A program made the translations under genes and the position numbers. From assembly GCF_000719095.1 (NCBI RefSeq), contig NZ_JOEH01000002.1:62001-126000 (forward strand): a DNA stretch of 64,000 bases, read 5' to 3'. Positions 54,047 through 64,000 of the stretch are shown here, piece after piece. The DNA is from Streptacidiphilus jeojiense. GTDB taxonomy: Bacteria > Actinomycetota > Actinomycetes > Streptomycetales > Streptomycetaceae. How positions within the stretch are numbered: the stretch's first letter is position 1; every line of letters starts with the position of its first letter. The notes below the pieces were generated by a model that did not search any database, was not told the DNA's origin, and saw only the letters and a list, made by a program, of their open reading frames with translations.

Positions 54047-54592
54047 GTGGCGATTCAGCCCATCCGCATCTTCGGCGACCCGGTGCTCCGGCTGACGGCC
54101 CAACCGGTGACGGTCTTCGACAAGGAGCTGCGCACCCTGGTCGCCGATCTCACCGAGACCATGAAGGACGCCCCGGGCTCGGGCCTGGCCGCCCCGCAGA
54201 TCGGCGTCTCGCTGCGGGTGTTCACCTACCACGTGGACGGGGTGGTCGGTCATCTGATCAACCCGCGGCTGGACCTCACCGAGGAGGAGCAGGACGGCCC
54301 GGAGGGCTGCCTGTCGCTGCCCGGGCTCACCTTCGACTGCAAGCGGGCCTACGGGGTCGTGGCCAAGGGCTTCAACGAGTACGGCGACCCGGTCACCGTC
54401 GAGGGCACCCAGCTGCTGGCGCGCTGCATCCAGCACGAGACCGACCACCTCGACGGCATCATCTTCATCGACCGGCTGGACCGCGAGCAGCGCAAGGCCG
54501 CGCTGCGGGCCGTCCGCGAGGCCGAGTGGGCCGGGGACTCCGCGCCGCAGGTGAAGGTCTCCCCGCACAGCACCTTCGGCCGCGCGCTCTGA
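54047..54592 (+). CDS. def: Peptide deformylase
   Basis: 181 residues. It removes the formyl group from new proteins. All three motifs are present: [18 protein letters not shown] (metal Cys) and QHETDHLDG (metal His pair and catalytic Glu). The N-terminus [19 protein letters not shown] is typical. GTG start with GGGAG nine bases upstream. fmt follows after 40 bp, so formylation and deformylation enzymes are encoded together. Confidence 0.97.
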   Translation: MAIQPIRIFGDPVLRLTAQPVTVFDKELRTLVADLTETMKDAPGSGLAAPQIGVSLRVFTYHVDGVVGHLINPRLDLTEEEQDGPEGCLSLPGLTFDCKRAYGVVAKGFNEYGDPVTVEGTQLLARCIQHETDHLDGIIFIDRLDREQRKAALRAVREAEWAGDSAPQVKVSPHSTFGRAL

Positions 54593-54632
54593 CCCTCCCC
54601 CTGCCGCTTCACCATCCTGGAAGGCCCCGTCC

Positions 54633-55559
54633 TTGAAGCTCGTATTCGCCGGTACGCCCGAGCCCGCCCTGCCCGCGCTGGAGGCGCTGATCGCCTCCCG
54701 GCACGAGGTGGCCGCGGTGGTCACCCGCCCGGACGCGCCGGCCGGCCGCGGCCGCAAGCTGGTCGCCAGCCCGGTGGCGCAGCTGGCCGAGCAGCACGGG
54801 ATCGAGGTGCTGAGGCCGGAGCGCCCGCGTGACCCGGAGTTCCTGGAGCGGCTGGCGCAGCTGGCCCCGGACTGCTGCCCGGTGGTCGCCTACGGCGCGC
54901 TGCTGCCCAAGGCGGCCCTGGAGATCCCCCGCCACGGCTGGGTGAACCTGCACTTCTCGCTGCTGCCGGCCTGGCGCGGCGCTGCCCCGGTGCAGCACGC
55001 GGTGCTGGCCGGGGACGAGGTCACCGGTGCCTCGACCTTCGAGATCGAGCAGGGACTGGACACCGGACCGGTGTACGGGACAGTCACCGAGCTGGTGCGC
55101 CCCGGCGACACCAGCGGCGACCTGCTGGAGCGGCTGTCCCGCTCCGGCGCCCGGCTGCTGGTGGCGACCATGGACGGCATCGAGGAGGGCAGGCTCAGCC
55201 CGCGCCCCCAGCCGGCCGACGGGGTCAGCCTGGCGCCCAAGATCAGCGTCGAGGACGCCAGGGTCGACTGGTCCACCCCGGCGCTGCGGGTGGACCGGGT
55301 GGTCCGCGGCTGCTCCCCGGCCCCCGGCGCCTGGACCCTGTTCCGCGGCGAGCGGCTCAAGCTGGGACCGGTGCGGCTCGCGGCCGGCCGCTCGGAGCTG
55401 GCGCCCGGCGAGATCGCGGTGAACAAGAACACCGTCCGGGTCGGCACCGGCAGCCACGAGATCGAGCTGGGCGAGGTCCAGCCGCAGGGCAAGAAGCGGA
55501 TGCAGGCGGGAGACTGGGCGCGGGGATCGCGTCTGGAGCCCGGCGAGCGCCTGGGCTAG
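54633..55559 (+). CDS. fmt: Methionyl-tRNA formyltransferase
   Basis: 308 residues. It formylates initiator Met-tRNA with 10-formyl-THF. The TTG start (GGAAGG eight to nine bases upstream) gives the family N-terminus [25 protein letters not shown]-like [37 protein letters not shown] (catalytic Asn/His), and GLDTGPVYG are clear. The C-terminal domain ([20 protein letters not shown] onward) contacts tRNA. It is followed by rsmB after 73 bp. Confidence 0.96.
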   Translation: MKLVFAGTPEPALPALEALIASRHEVAAVVTRPDAPAGRGRKLVASPVAQLAEQHGIEVLRPERPRDPEFLERLAQLAPDCCPVVAYGALLPKAALEIPRHGWVNLHFSLLPAWRGAAPVQHAVLAGDEVTGASTFEIEQGLDTGPVYGTVTELVRPGDTSGDLLERLSRSGARLLVATMDGIEEGRLSPRPQPADGVSLAPKISVEDARVDWSTPALRVDRVVRGCSPAPGAWTLFRGERLKLGPVRLAAGRSELAPGEIAVNKNTVRVGTGSHEIELGEVQPQGKKRMQAGDWARGSRLEPGERLG

Positions 55560-55632
55560 TCACGCCGCCGAGCCCCTCCGTACTCCGTATCCGTACTCCA
55601 TAACCAACGTCAGCACCTTTGCGAGGCACCAC

Positions 55633-57072
55633 ATGACCGGCCCAGCCCCCAAGTCAGCTCCGCGTCCGCACCGCCGTCCCAAGAAGGACCCGGCCCGGAT
55701 GGTCGCCTTCACCGCGCTGCGGGCCGTGGACGAGCGCGACGCCTACGCCAACCTGATCCTGCCCTCGCTGCTGCGCAAGGCGGAGAAGAACGAGGGCTTC
55801 GAGCGCCGTGACGCGGCCTTCGCCACCGAGTTGGTCTACGGCACGCTGCGGATGCGCGGCAGCTACGACGCCATCATCGGGGCCTGCATCGACCGGCCGC
55901 TGAGCAAGGTCGACCCCAATGTGCTGGACGTGCTGTCGCTGGGCGCGCACCAGCTGCTGGGCACCCGGATCCCCCCGCACGCGGCGGTCTCCGCCACCGT
56001 GGAGCTGGCCCGGGTGGTCCTCGGCGACGGGCGGGCCAAGTTCGTCAACGCGGTGATGCGCAAGATCTCCACCCAGGACCTGGACACCTGGCTGGAGCAG
56101 GTCGCGCCGCCCTACGAGGAGGACGCCGAGGACCACCTCGCGGTGCTGTACTCGCATCCGCGCTGGGTGGTCGCCGCGCTGTGGGACTCGCTGGGGGTCT
56201 GGCAGCCGCAGCACTGCGGCCGTACCGCCGTCTCCGAGCTGCTGGCCGCCGACAACGAGCGCCCGGCGGTGACCCTGGTGGCCCGTCCGGGCCGCTCCAC
56301 CGCCGCGGAGCTGCGCGACTCGCTGCCCGCGGAGGAGAGCGAGGCCGGGCGCTGGTCCCCCTACGCGGTACGGCTGGTGGAGGGCGGCGACCCGGCCGTG
56401 GTCCCGGCCGTCGCCGAGAACCGCGCCGGGGTCCAGGACGAGGGCAGCCAGCTGGTCGCCGCCGCGCTGGCGGCGGCGCCGGTGGAGGGCCGCGACGAGC
56501 TGTGGCTGGACGGCTGCGCCGGACCCGGCGGCAAGGCCGCGCTGCTGGCCGCGCTGGCCGCGCAGCGGGGCGCGGCACTGGTCGCCTCCGAGTCGCAGCC
56601 GCACCGCGCGGCGCTGGTCGCCAAGGCGCTGCACGGCAACCCCGGCCGCTACGCGGTGATCACCGCGGACGGGCTGCGGCCCGCCTGGCGTCCGGGCAGC
56701 TTCGACCGGGTGCTGGTGGACGTCCCCTGCAGCGGGCTCGGCGCGCTGCGGCGCCGGCCCGAGTCGCGCTGGCGGCGCCGCCCCGAGGACGTGGCCAACT
56801 TCGGTCCGCTGCAGCGCGGCCTGCTGGAGTCGGCGATCGAGGCCACCCGTCCGGGCGGCGTGGTCGGCTACGCCACCTGCTCCCCGCACCTGGCCGAGAC
56901 CCGGGTGGTGGTCCAGGACGTGCTGCGCGGACGCTCCGACCTGGAGTACATCGACGCCAGGCCGCTGCTGCCCGGCGTCCCCGACCTGGGCGAGGGGCCG
57001 GACGTGCAGCTGTGGCCGCATCTGCACGGCACCGACGCCATGTATCTGGCACTGCTCCGCAAGAAGTCCTGA
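55633..57072 (+). CDS. rsmB: 16S rRNA m5C967 methyltransferase (RsmB/Sun)
   Basis: 479 residues. A NusB-like N-domain (VAFTALRAVDERDAYANLIL to about residue 150) precedes the SAM-dependent methyltransferase. Motif I is DGCAGPGGKAALLA; the first Cys is in VLVDVPCSGLGALRRRP and the catalytic Cys in YATCSPHLAETR. It methylates C967 of 16S rRNA. A basic tail-less start (APKSAPRPHRRPKKDPAR) is typical of the actinobacterial form. GAGG is seven bases before the ATG. rpe follows after 30 bp. Confidence 0.95.
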   Translation: MTGPAPKSAPRPHRRPKKDPARMVAFTALRAVDERDAYANLILPSLLRKAEKNEGFERRDAAFATELVYGTLRMRGSYDAIIGACIDRPLSKVDPNVLDVLSLGAHQLLGTRIPPHAAVSATVELARVVLGDGRAKFVNAVMRKISTQDLDTWLEQVAPPYEEDAEDHLAVLYSHPRWVVAALWDSLGVWQPQHCGRTAVSELLAADNERPAVTLVARPGRSTAAELRDSLPAEESEAGRWSPYAVRLVEGGDPAVVPAVAENRAGVQDEGSQLVAAALAAAPVEGRDELWLDGCAGPGGKAALLAALAAQRGAALVASESQPHRAALVAKALHGNPGRYAVITADGLRPAWRPGSFDRVLVDVPCSGLGALRRRPESRWRRRPEDVANFGPLQRGLLESAIEATRPGGVVGYATCSPHLAETRVVVQDVLRGRSDLEYIDARPLLPGVPDLGEGPDVQLWPHLHGTDAMYLALLRKKS

Positions 57073-57089
57073 CCACCGGTTCCACCAGG

Positions 57090-57095
57090 GATAAT
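57090..57095 (+). promoter_or_regulatory. Probable -10 of a leaderless rpe promoter
   Basis: GATAAT ends 7 bases before the rpe ATG, inside GGATAATCGG, which also precedes gmk. Confidence 0.45.
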
Positions 57096-57102
57096 CGGCG
57101 CC

Positions 57103-57789
57103 ATGAGCCCTCAGATCAGCCCCAGCATCCTGGCCGCGGACTTCGCGCGGCTCGCCGACGAGGCGGAGGCCGTCCGCGGCGCCGACTGGCTGCACGTCGA
57201 CGTCATGGACAACCACTTCGTGCCCAACCTGACCCTGGGCCTGCCGGTGGTCGAGTCGCTGCGCAAGGCCACCGACATCCCGATCGACTGCCATCTGATG
57301 ATCGAGGACCCGGACCGCTGGGCCCCGCAGTACGCGGAGGCCGGGGCCGGGTCGGTGACCTTCCACGTCGAGGCCGCGGCGGCGCCGGTGCGGCTGGCGC
57401 GGGAGATCCGCTCGCTGGGCGCCCGGGCCTCGATGGCGCTGAAGCCGGCCACGCCGATCGAGCCCTACGAGGACCTGCTGTCCGAGCTGGACATGCTGTT
57501 GATCATGACGGTGGAGCCGGGCTTCGGCGGCCAGTCCTTCCTGGACATCATGCTGCCCAAGATCCGCCGCACCCGGGAGCTGATCAACCGGCACGGCCTG
57601 CAGCTGTGGCTGCAGATCGACGGCGGGGTCTCCGCCGAGACCATCGAGCGCTGCGCGGACGCCGGCGCGGACGTGTTCGTCGCCGGATCGGCCGTCTACG
57701 GGGCCGAGGACCCGGCCGAGGCCGTCCGCAGGCTGCGCGCGCAGGCGGCCGCGGCGACCGAGGGCTCACCCTGGGTGCACCGCCACTGA
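57103..57789 (+). CDS. rpe: Ribulose-phosphate 3-epimerase
   Basis: 228 residues, a TIM barrel. It interconverts ribulose 5-phosphate and xylulose 5-phosphate in the pentose phosphate pathway. [34 protein letters not shown] (metal His/Asp), [28 protein letters not shown] and [10 protein letters not shown] are all family motifs. The tail ([11 protein letters not shown]) is not conserved. A hairpin follows at 57815. Confidence 0.96.
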   Translation: MSPQISPSILAADFARLADEAEAVRGADWLHVDVMDNHFVPNLTLGLPVVESLRKATDIPIDCHLMIEDPDRWAPQYAEAGAGSVTFHVEAAAAPVRLAREIRSLGARASMALKPATPIEPYEDLLSELDMLLIMTVEPGFGGQSFLDIMLPKIRRTRELINRHGLQLWLQIDGGVSAETIERCADAGADVFVAGSAVYGAEDPAEAVRRLRAQAAAATEGSPWVHRH

Positions 57790-57804
57790 GAGTGCCGCCG
57801 CTGA

Positions 57805-59463
<1,659 letters not shown>

Positions 59464-59484
59464 CCGGTCGGGCAGGCTGCCTGC

Positions 59485-60195
59485 TCATCCGGTCCCGAGC
59501 GCACCGAGTGCTCCCAGCGGGGTGAGCAGGCAGCGGCAGACCAGGCCGGTCGCGTCGTCCAGGGCCTCGGCGGCCACCCGGTAGGCGTCGGGGCGGTCGC
59601 GCAGCTCCCAGAGCGTGGCCGCCGAGGCCCAGGCGGCGTCCCGGGCCCGTTCGATGCTCCAGGCGCTGAGCAGGTGCAGCAGCGGCTCGGCCACCGCCAG
59701 CTCGCCGTCGACGACCGGCATCAGCCGGTCCCTGACCTCCTCCTCGACCTGCGCCAGCAGGTCGTTGACGCGGTGGAAGTCGCCGGAGAGCTCCTCGGGG
59801 GAGCAGCCCAGCAGGGTGCAGGCGTCCACCACCGCCAGCGGCAGGTCGTGCTCGATGTGCGCGTTCATCCCGCACAGCGCGAACTGCACCGGCAGCACCC
59901 CCGGGTGCAGCCGCAGCTGCAGCAGCGGACGCCAGCAGGCCGGGGGCCGGCGGGCGGTGAGGGCGTCCAGGAAGCGTCCGGCGAACAGCACGTCCAGCCG
60001 GGCGACCCCGTCGGGGTTCTTGAAGTAGCCGCCCGCCGCGAGGTGCCCGGCGAGGGCCTCGGTGACGGTCAGATAGGCGGTGGCGAAGGCCGCCACGCCG
60101 TCCTGCGCGGGCAGCGCGGTGACCAGTCCGCGCAGCCGGGCGACGACCGCCCCGACGTCCGCGGCCCGGTCGGCCTGGGTCGCTCCTGGTGCCAT
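59485..60195 (-). CDS. DUF5995-family protein
   Basis: 236 residues, all alpha-helical. Typical parts are FATAYLTVTEALAGHLAAGG, LDVLFAGRFLDAL, FALCGMNAHIEHDLPLAVVD (the NxHIxxDL stretch) and the central FHRVNDLLAQVEEEVRDRL. The family is found widely in actinomycetes; function is unknown. There is no signal peptide. It is convergent with guaB1 (21 bp apart, no hairpin seen) and 81 bp downstream of the epimerase-like gene on the same strand. Confidence 0.75.
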   Translation of the reverse strand: MAPGATQADRAADVGAVVARLRGLVTALPAQDGVAAFATAYLTVTEALAGHLAAGGYFKNPDGVARLDVLFAGRFLDALTARRPPACWRPLLQLRLHPGVLPVQFALCGMNAHIEHDLPLAVVDACTLLGCSPEELSGDFHRVNDLLAQVEEEVRDRLMPVVDGELAVAEPLLHLLSAWSIERARDAAWASAATLWELRDRPDAYRVAAEALDDATGLVCRCLLTPLGALGALGTG

Positions 60196-60276
60196 GGGGT
60201 CCAGGGTGACGGGTCGTCGGCGGTACGGCGAGCCGCCGTCCGGGCGACGACCGTCCCCGCCCCGCCCGCCACGGCG

Positions 60277-61137
60277 CTACAGCGCGCCGGCGTCGCGGGC
60301 GGTCCACACCGACGGGTAGATCGGGCGCCAGCCCAGCTCCTCGCGGAGCGGGAGGTTGTCGGTGACGCCCATCCACGGGTTGGGGTCCTGCTTCCCGGCG
60401 GCCTCCGGCGGGAGCGCCAGTCCGGCCAGGCGGTGGATGTCGTAGGCGGACACCGGGGCGTCGTCGGCGGCGTGGTAGATCCGGCCCTCGATGCCGGGGG
60501 TGCGCAGTGCCCGGTGCAGCGCCTGGGCCACGTCGGCGTGGTGCACCATGGGCAGCCGCTGGTGCGCGGCCCAGTCGGCGGAGCGGCCGACCGCATCGCG
60601 CAGGTGCGGGTCGCCCTCGCCGTAGACGAAGGCCAGCCGCACGGTCACCAGCGGCAGGCCCTGCCCGGTGCGCAGCTCGTCCAGCGCGGCGTCGGCCTCG
60701 GCCTTGGACCTCGGGTAGACACCCCAGGGGACGGGCTCCAGGGGGTCCTCGGCGCGGGCCGGACGGCCGTGGCCGAAGCCGTAGACCAGGTTGGTGCTGG
60801 TCTGCACGAAGCGGCGGACGCCCGCCTCCAGGGCCTGACGGCCCAGCGCGACAGCGGCGTCGCGGTTGACCGCCAGCGCCTCCTCGTCCGGGACGCCGCG
60901 GAAGGCGGCGGCGACGTTGACCACGTCGTCCACGCCCTGCAGGGCCTTGGCCCGGTCGCTCTCCTCGCGCAGGTCGCCGAGGACCGCCTCGGCGCCCAGC
61001 GCGGTGAAGCGCTCGGCCGAGGCCTCGCTGCGCACCAGCACCCGCAGCCGTTCGCCCTCGGCCGCCCACTGGATCAGCCTGGGCACCAGCCGCCGGCCGA
61101 CCTGCCCGGTCGCTCCGGTCACCAGAATCGTCGTCAT
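60277..61137 (-). CDS. NAD-dependent epimerase/dehydratase-like oxidoreductase (extended SDR)
   Basis: 286 residues. Cofactor motif TILVTGATGQVGRRLVPRLI, then VLGDLREESDR, NVAAAFRG, catalytic Thr/Ser in VQTSTNLVYG and YPRSKAEAD (Tyr and Lys). GRIYHAADDAPVSAYDIHRL is typical for sugar- or NAD(P)H-binding epimerases. The ATG at 61137 has GAGGACGAGG upstream. It is divergent from the MmyB-like regulator gene, a pairing often seen for this regulator type, so it is a likely target of that regulator. Confidence 0.87.
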   Translation of the reverse strand: MTTILVTGATGQVGRRLVPRLIQWAAEGERLRVLVRSEASAERFTALGAEAVLGDLREESDRAKALQGVDDVVNVAAAFRGVPDEEALAVNRDAAVALGRQALEAGVRRFVQTSTNLVYGFGHGRPARAEDPLEPVPWGVYPRSKAEADAALDELRTGQGLPLVTVRLAFVYGEGDPHLRDAVGRSADWAAHQRLPMVHHADVAQALHRALRTPGIEGRIYHAADDAPVSAYDIHRLAGLALPPEAAGKQDPNPWMGVTDNLPLREELGWRPIYPSVWTARDAGAL

Positions 61138-61217
61138 CGTCCTCGTCCTCTCGGCGGGCCCCCTCGGGGGGCGTTGACTCCACTGTGCGGACCGGTGGTC
61201 GGCGACGGGAGAGACCT

Positions 61218-61239
61218 GGCGATCGGGGGACCGGCGATC
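61218..61239. promoter_or_regulatory. Direct repeat GGCGATC x2 in the divergent promoter region
   Basis: Two GGCGATC copies 15 bp apart lie between the epimerase and regulator genes, 38 bp before the regulator start. They may be half-sites for that regulator. Weak evidence. Confidence 0.25.
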
Positions 61240-61276
61240 CCTGGATACCGGCCGGCGGCCGGGGGATGCTGGAGGC

Positions 61277-62140
61277 ATGGACCGACCGCAGCTCGCCGAC
61301 TTCCTCCGCCGCTCCCGCAGCCGCCTGGCGCCCGCCGACGTGGGCCTGCCCGAGGGGGCGCGGCGGCGTACGCAGGGGCTGCGGCGCGAGGAGGTCGCCC
61401 AGCTGGCGGGGATGTCGGTGGACTACTACACCCGGCTGGAGCAGCAGCGCGGACCGCACCCCTCGACCCAGCTGCTGGGCGCGCTGGCCCGGGCGCTGCG
61501 GCTGAGCGACGACGAGCGCGACCACCTGTACCACTTGGCCGGGCAGGCCCCGCCGCGGGCCAGGAGCGCCGACCACCATGTGCGCCCCGGACTGCTGCTG
61601 GTGCTGGACCGGCTCTACGACACCCCCGCCCAGGTGACCTCGGACATCGGTGACGTGCTGGCGCAGAACGCGCTGTCGATGGCGGTGTTCGGGGACAGCA
61701 CCGCCCGGCCGCCGGGTGAGCGCAACATGATCTGGCGCTGGTTCACCGACTCCGAGGCCAGGGAGCGGTTCGTCCCCGCCGACCACGACCGGCTCGGACG
61801 GGTGCACGCCGCGCAGCTGCGCTCGGTGGTCGCCGCCCGGCCCGACGACGCCCGGGCGGCGGCGCTGGTGCGACGGCTGCTGGCGGCCTCGCCGGAGTTC
61901 GCCGAGGTGTGGGCCGAGCACGACGTCGCGGTGCGGCGCGCCGACACCAAGACGATCCTTCACCCGGTGGTGGGAGCGCTCGAACTGGACTGCGAGGTGA
62001 TGCTCAGCGCCAACCACGAGCAGCGCCTGATCGTCTTCACCGCGCGACCTGGCACCGAGACCGCCGAGCGGCTGGAACTGCTGCGCGTGGTGGGGCTGCA
62101 GGACCTGTCCCGGCCGGAAAGCCGTGGCGCGGCCCGTTAG
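61277..62140 (+). CDS. XRE regulator with MmyB-like ligand-binding domain
   Basis: 287 residues. The N-terminal HTH (LADFLRRSRSRLAPADVGL, RRRTQGLRREEVAQLAGMSV, DYYTRLEQQRGPHPSTQLLG) is of the MmyB/MLTR type, whose QGLRREEVA and YYTRLEQ strings are diagnostic. The C-terminal MLTR ligand-binding PAS-like domain runs from about residue 105 (LLVLDRLYDTPAQVTSDIGD) and is thought to bind fatty-acid-like molecules. It usually controls a divergent oxidoreductase, as here. No clean Shine-Dalgarno; GATGCT six bases upstream may be a leaderless -10. Confidence 0.9.
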   Translation: MDRPQLADFLRRSRSRLAPADVGLPEGARRRTQGLRREEVAQLAGMSVDYYTRLEQQRGPHPSTQLLGALARALRLSDDERDHLYHLAGQAPPRARSADHHVRPGLLLVLDRLYDTPAQVTSDIGDVLAQNALSMAVFGDSTARPPGERNMIWRWFTDSEARERFVPADHDRLGRVHAAQLRSVVAARPDDARAAALVRRLLAASPEFAEVWAEHDVAVRRADTKTILHPVVGALELDCEVMLSANHEQRLIVFTARPGTETAERLELLRVVGLQDLSRPESRGAAR

Positions 62141-62160
62141 CCGGCTGCGAGGATGCCGCG

Positions 62161-62979
62161 GTGAACGATGACGACCTGGACGTGATGGCGTCGCGGCTGG
62201 CCCAGGTGCCCGGGGTGGTCGGGGTGCTGCTGGGCGGCAGCCGGGCCCGCGGCGAGCACACCCCCGAATCCGACTGGGACCTCGGGGTGTACTACCGGGG
62301 CGCGCCCGACCTCGGCGAACTGCGGGCGCTGGCCGAGCGCTGCACCGGCGAGCCGGTGGAGGTGGCCTGGCCCGGCAGCTGGGGCCCCTGGGTCAACGGC
62401 GGGGCCTGGCTGCGGGTGGACGGCGTGGCCGTCGACTGGATCCTGCGGGACGTGGACCGGGTCGGCCGGGTGCTGGCGGACTGCGCGGCCGGGACGTACG
62501 AGGTGGGCACCCAGCCGGGCCACCCGCTGGGGTTCTGGTCGCCCTGCTACGTCGGCGAGGTCGCGCTGGGGCGGGTACTGGCGGATCCGCGCAAGGAGTT
62601 GACGGAGCTTCAGGCTGCTGCCGCCGAGTACCCGGAGCCGCTGCGGGCGGCACTGGTCGGGGCCTCCTGGGAGGCCGAGTTCCTGATGTCCAACGCGGCG
62701 AAGGGTGCGCGGCGGGGCGACGGGCTGCTGGTGTCGCTGTCGCTGTCGAAGGCTGTCGGCATCCTGGTCCAGTCGCTGTACGCCTGGCACCGACGCTGGT
62801 GCCTCAACGAGAAGGGGGCGCTCGCGGTCGCCGAGACGCTCGCGGGGGCCCCTGCGGGGTTCGGTGCGCGGGCGCGGGCGCTGATGGCTGCGCCGGGCAG
62901 GTCTTCTGACGAACTGTCAGTGACCGTTACTGCGGCGTTGGAGCTGGTGGCGGACGTGCGGGCGGCGCTGGGTCAGTAG
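62161..62979 (+). CDS. MNT-type nucleotidyltransferase domain protein
   Basis: 272 residues. The nucleotidyltransferase signature is LLGGSRARGEHTPESDWDLG, with GVAVDWILRD as the likely third Asp. The C-terminal half is helical (LSLSKAVGILVQSLYAWHRR, ALEAVADVRAAL-like end). Related proteins adenylylate antibiotics, small molecules or proteins; the substrate here is unknown. The GTG start has GCGAGGAT about nine bases upstream. Its TAG stop is the first three bases of repeat copy F. It may follow the regulator gene in one transcript (20 bp gap). Confidence 0.82.
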   Translation: MNDDDLDVMASRLAQVPGVVGVLLGGSRARGEHTPESDWDLGVYYRGAPDLGELRALAERCTGEPVEVAWPGSWGPWVNGGAWLRVDGVAVDWILRDVDRVGRVLADCAAGTYEVGTQPGHPLGFWSPCYVGEVALGRVLADPRKELTELQAAAAEYPEPLRAALVGASWEAEFLMSNAAKGARRGDGLLVSLSLSKAVGILVQSLYAWHRRWCLNEKGALAVAETLAGAPAGFGARARALMAAPGRSSDELSVTVTAALELVADVRAALGQ

Positions 62980-63109
62980 ATGGCTTGTCGCGCACGCTGT
63001 TAAGTAAGCACAGCCCCGCGCCCCTGAGGGGGCTGCAACTGACCCACCGTGGTTCAGTTGCACCCCCTAGGGGCGCGGGGAACTGCGCGACCAACCATCT
63101 ACAGGGCCG
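62977..63109. repeat. Dispersed nested-palindrome repeat, copy F (contains a stop codon)
   Basis: TAGATGGCTTGTCGCGCA opens it and mirrors TGCGCGACCAACCATCTA at the other end. Middle arms are CAGCCCCGCGCCCCT (left variant) and AGGGGCGCGGGGAACTGCG (right). The core is GGGGGCTGCAACTGA facing TCAGTTGCACCCCC. The first three bases are the stop codon of the nucleotidyltransferase gene. It lies between convergent genes. Confidence 0.9.
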
Positions 63110-63112
63110 CGC

Positions 63113-64000
63113 TTACCGCCCGACCCTCTCCGACACCAGCGCGGGCTGTGCAACCTCCGAGACAGCAGTTGCCTGCCGAACCGCACTGCGAGCCGGAACC
63201 AGCAGCGCAGCGAACGACGCGGCGAGGCAGAGGACGGCGAGCAGCGCGAACCCCTCGGTGTAGCCGCTCTCCGCGGGCAGGCCGGAGGCCTGCAGATTGC
63301 CGGTGACCAGGCTGCTCATCACGGCCGCGCCCAGCGACCCGCCGATGGTGCGGATGTTGGCGTTCATCCCGGTGGCGGCACCGGTCTGCTCGGCCGGCAC
63401 GCTGTGCACGATCAGGTTCGCCATCGAGGCGAAGGCCAGGCCGATGCCCAGGCCGAACACCCCTGCGGCGAAGGCGATCTGCCACTGCTGACCGTGCCAG
63501 CCGGCGAGGATCGCGCACGCCGCCGCGCCCAGCGCGGCACCGGTCACCAGCAGCGCCTTGGCGCCGACGATCGGCTGCAGCCGCCCGCTGAGCACACCGG
63601 AGCAGAACATCGCCACCAGCATCGGCAGCATCAGCAGGCCGGCCCCGGTCACGCTGGAGCCGAAGCCGTAGCCGGCCGAGGAGGGGGTCTGGGCGAAGCC
63701 GGGCAGGAAGGACCAGACCGCGTACATGCCGGCGCCGAAGAGCAGTGCGGCGGTGTTGGTGGTCCACACCGCGCGCAGCCGCATCACCTTGAGGTCGATC
63801 AGCGGGCTGGCGGAGCGGCTCTCGGAGCGGATCCACAGCGCGAACAGCACCACGGCGGCGACCAGCAGCAGGTTCACCCGCATCGAGCCCCAGCCCCAGA
63901 CCGAGGCCTGGCTGATCGGCAGCAGCAGGGCGACCAACCAGGCCGAGAGCAGCCCGGCGCCGAGCCAGTTGACGCTGCCCTCACCGCGGTTGGGCGACTC
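63113..64000 (-). CDS. MFS exporter, DHA2 type (N-terminus cut by window edge)
   Basis: The last ~295 residues of a 14-TM drug/proton antiporter; the first half is outside the window. The visible part begins at ESPNRGEG and has about eight membrane helices (WLVALLLPISQASVWGWGSM, NTAALLFGAGMYAVWSFLPG, GAGLLMLPMLVAMFCSGVLS and others). It also has GVFGLGIGLAFASMANLIVH with PAEQTGAATGMNANIRTIGG, the usual motif before the last helices of this family. The polar C-terminal tail is short. It ends 3 bp before repeat copy F. Substrate unknown. Confidence 0.85.
   Translation of the reverse strand, partial: ESPNRGEGSVNWLGAGLLSAWLVALLLPISQASVWGWGSMRVNLLLVAAVVLFALWIRSESRSASPLIDLKVMRLRAVWTTNTAALLFGAGMYAVWSFLPGFAQTPSSAGYGFGSSVTGAGLLMLPMLVAMFCSGVLSGRLQPIVGAKALLVTGAALGAAACAILAGWHGQQWQIAFAAGVFGLGIGLAFASMANLIVHSVPAEQTGAATGMNANIRTIGGSLGAAVMSSLVTGNLQASGLPAESGYTEGFALLAVLCLAASFAALLVPARSAVRQATAVSEVAQPALVSERVGR

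Overview
This is a 64-kb piece of chromosome from a very high-GC actinomycete. Gene order, GTG/TTG starts, stop/start overlaps and several Streptomyces-type developmental proteins (BldD, an SsgA-like protein, the nucleoid protein sIHF) point to the family Streptomycetaceae (Streptomyces, Kitasatospora or Streptacidiphilus). The species cannot be named from the sequence alone. No rRNA, tRNA, CRISPR array, prophage or IS transposase was seen.

Layout. (1) 1-1532: left-edge-truncated ATP-binding regulator. (2) 1.7-15.1 kb: a housekeeping block with alaS and two small membrane or hypothetical genes, ruvX, mltG, the shikimate genes aroE-aroC-aroK-aroB-aroQ, a P-loop kinase-like gene, a degenerate M24 peptidase, efp and nusB, closed by a strong hairpin. 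(3) 15.2-33.4 kb: an accessory stretch between nusB and bldD. It holds an MFS exporter with a SnoaL-like gene, a large LAL/LuxR regulator, a xylose/ribose-type ABC importer, a winged-helix protein, an SRPBCC protein, an SsgA-like protein with a SpoIIE-type phosphatase, a sigma factor fused to an anti-sigma-like membrane module, a zinc-ribbon/XRE/HAD group, an SDR and a GntR regulator. (4) 33.6-46.2 kb: bldD divergent from the pyrimidine operon pyrR-pyrB-pyrC-(membrane protein)-carA-carB-pyrD-pyrK-pyrD(1B)-pyrF. (5) 46.4-59.5 kb: mihF, gmk, rpoZ, coaBC, metK, priA, def, fmt, rsmB, rpe and guaB1. (6) 59.5-64 kb: a DUF5995 protein, an NAD-epimerase divergent from an MmyB-type regulator, a nucleotidyltransferase, and an MFS exporter cut by the right edge.

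How the genes work together. The aro genes carry carbon to chorismate. The pyr operon makes UMP from bicarbonate, glutamine and aspartate, and its leader carries a plausible PyrR-binding loop over the Shine-Dalgarno region. The operon encodes two kinds of dihydroorotate dehydrogenase: a quinone-linked class 2 enzyme and an NAD-linked class 1B pair. AlaS, EF-P, NusB, PDF, Fmt, RsmB, Gmk and omega form a translation/transcription housekeeping set.

The most notable non-gene structure is a six-copy family of nested palindromes in intergenic gaps, with one copy inside the pyr operon and one that includes a stop codon. Other items worth checking are an M24 protein that has lost four of its five metal ligands, a PriA without ATPase motifs, a sigma/anti-sigma-like fusion, BldD with a box over its own -10, and a set of probable leaderless promoters.
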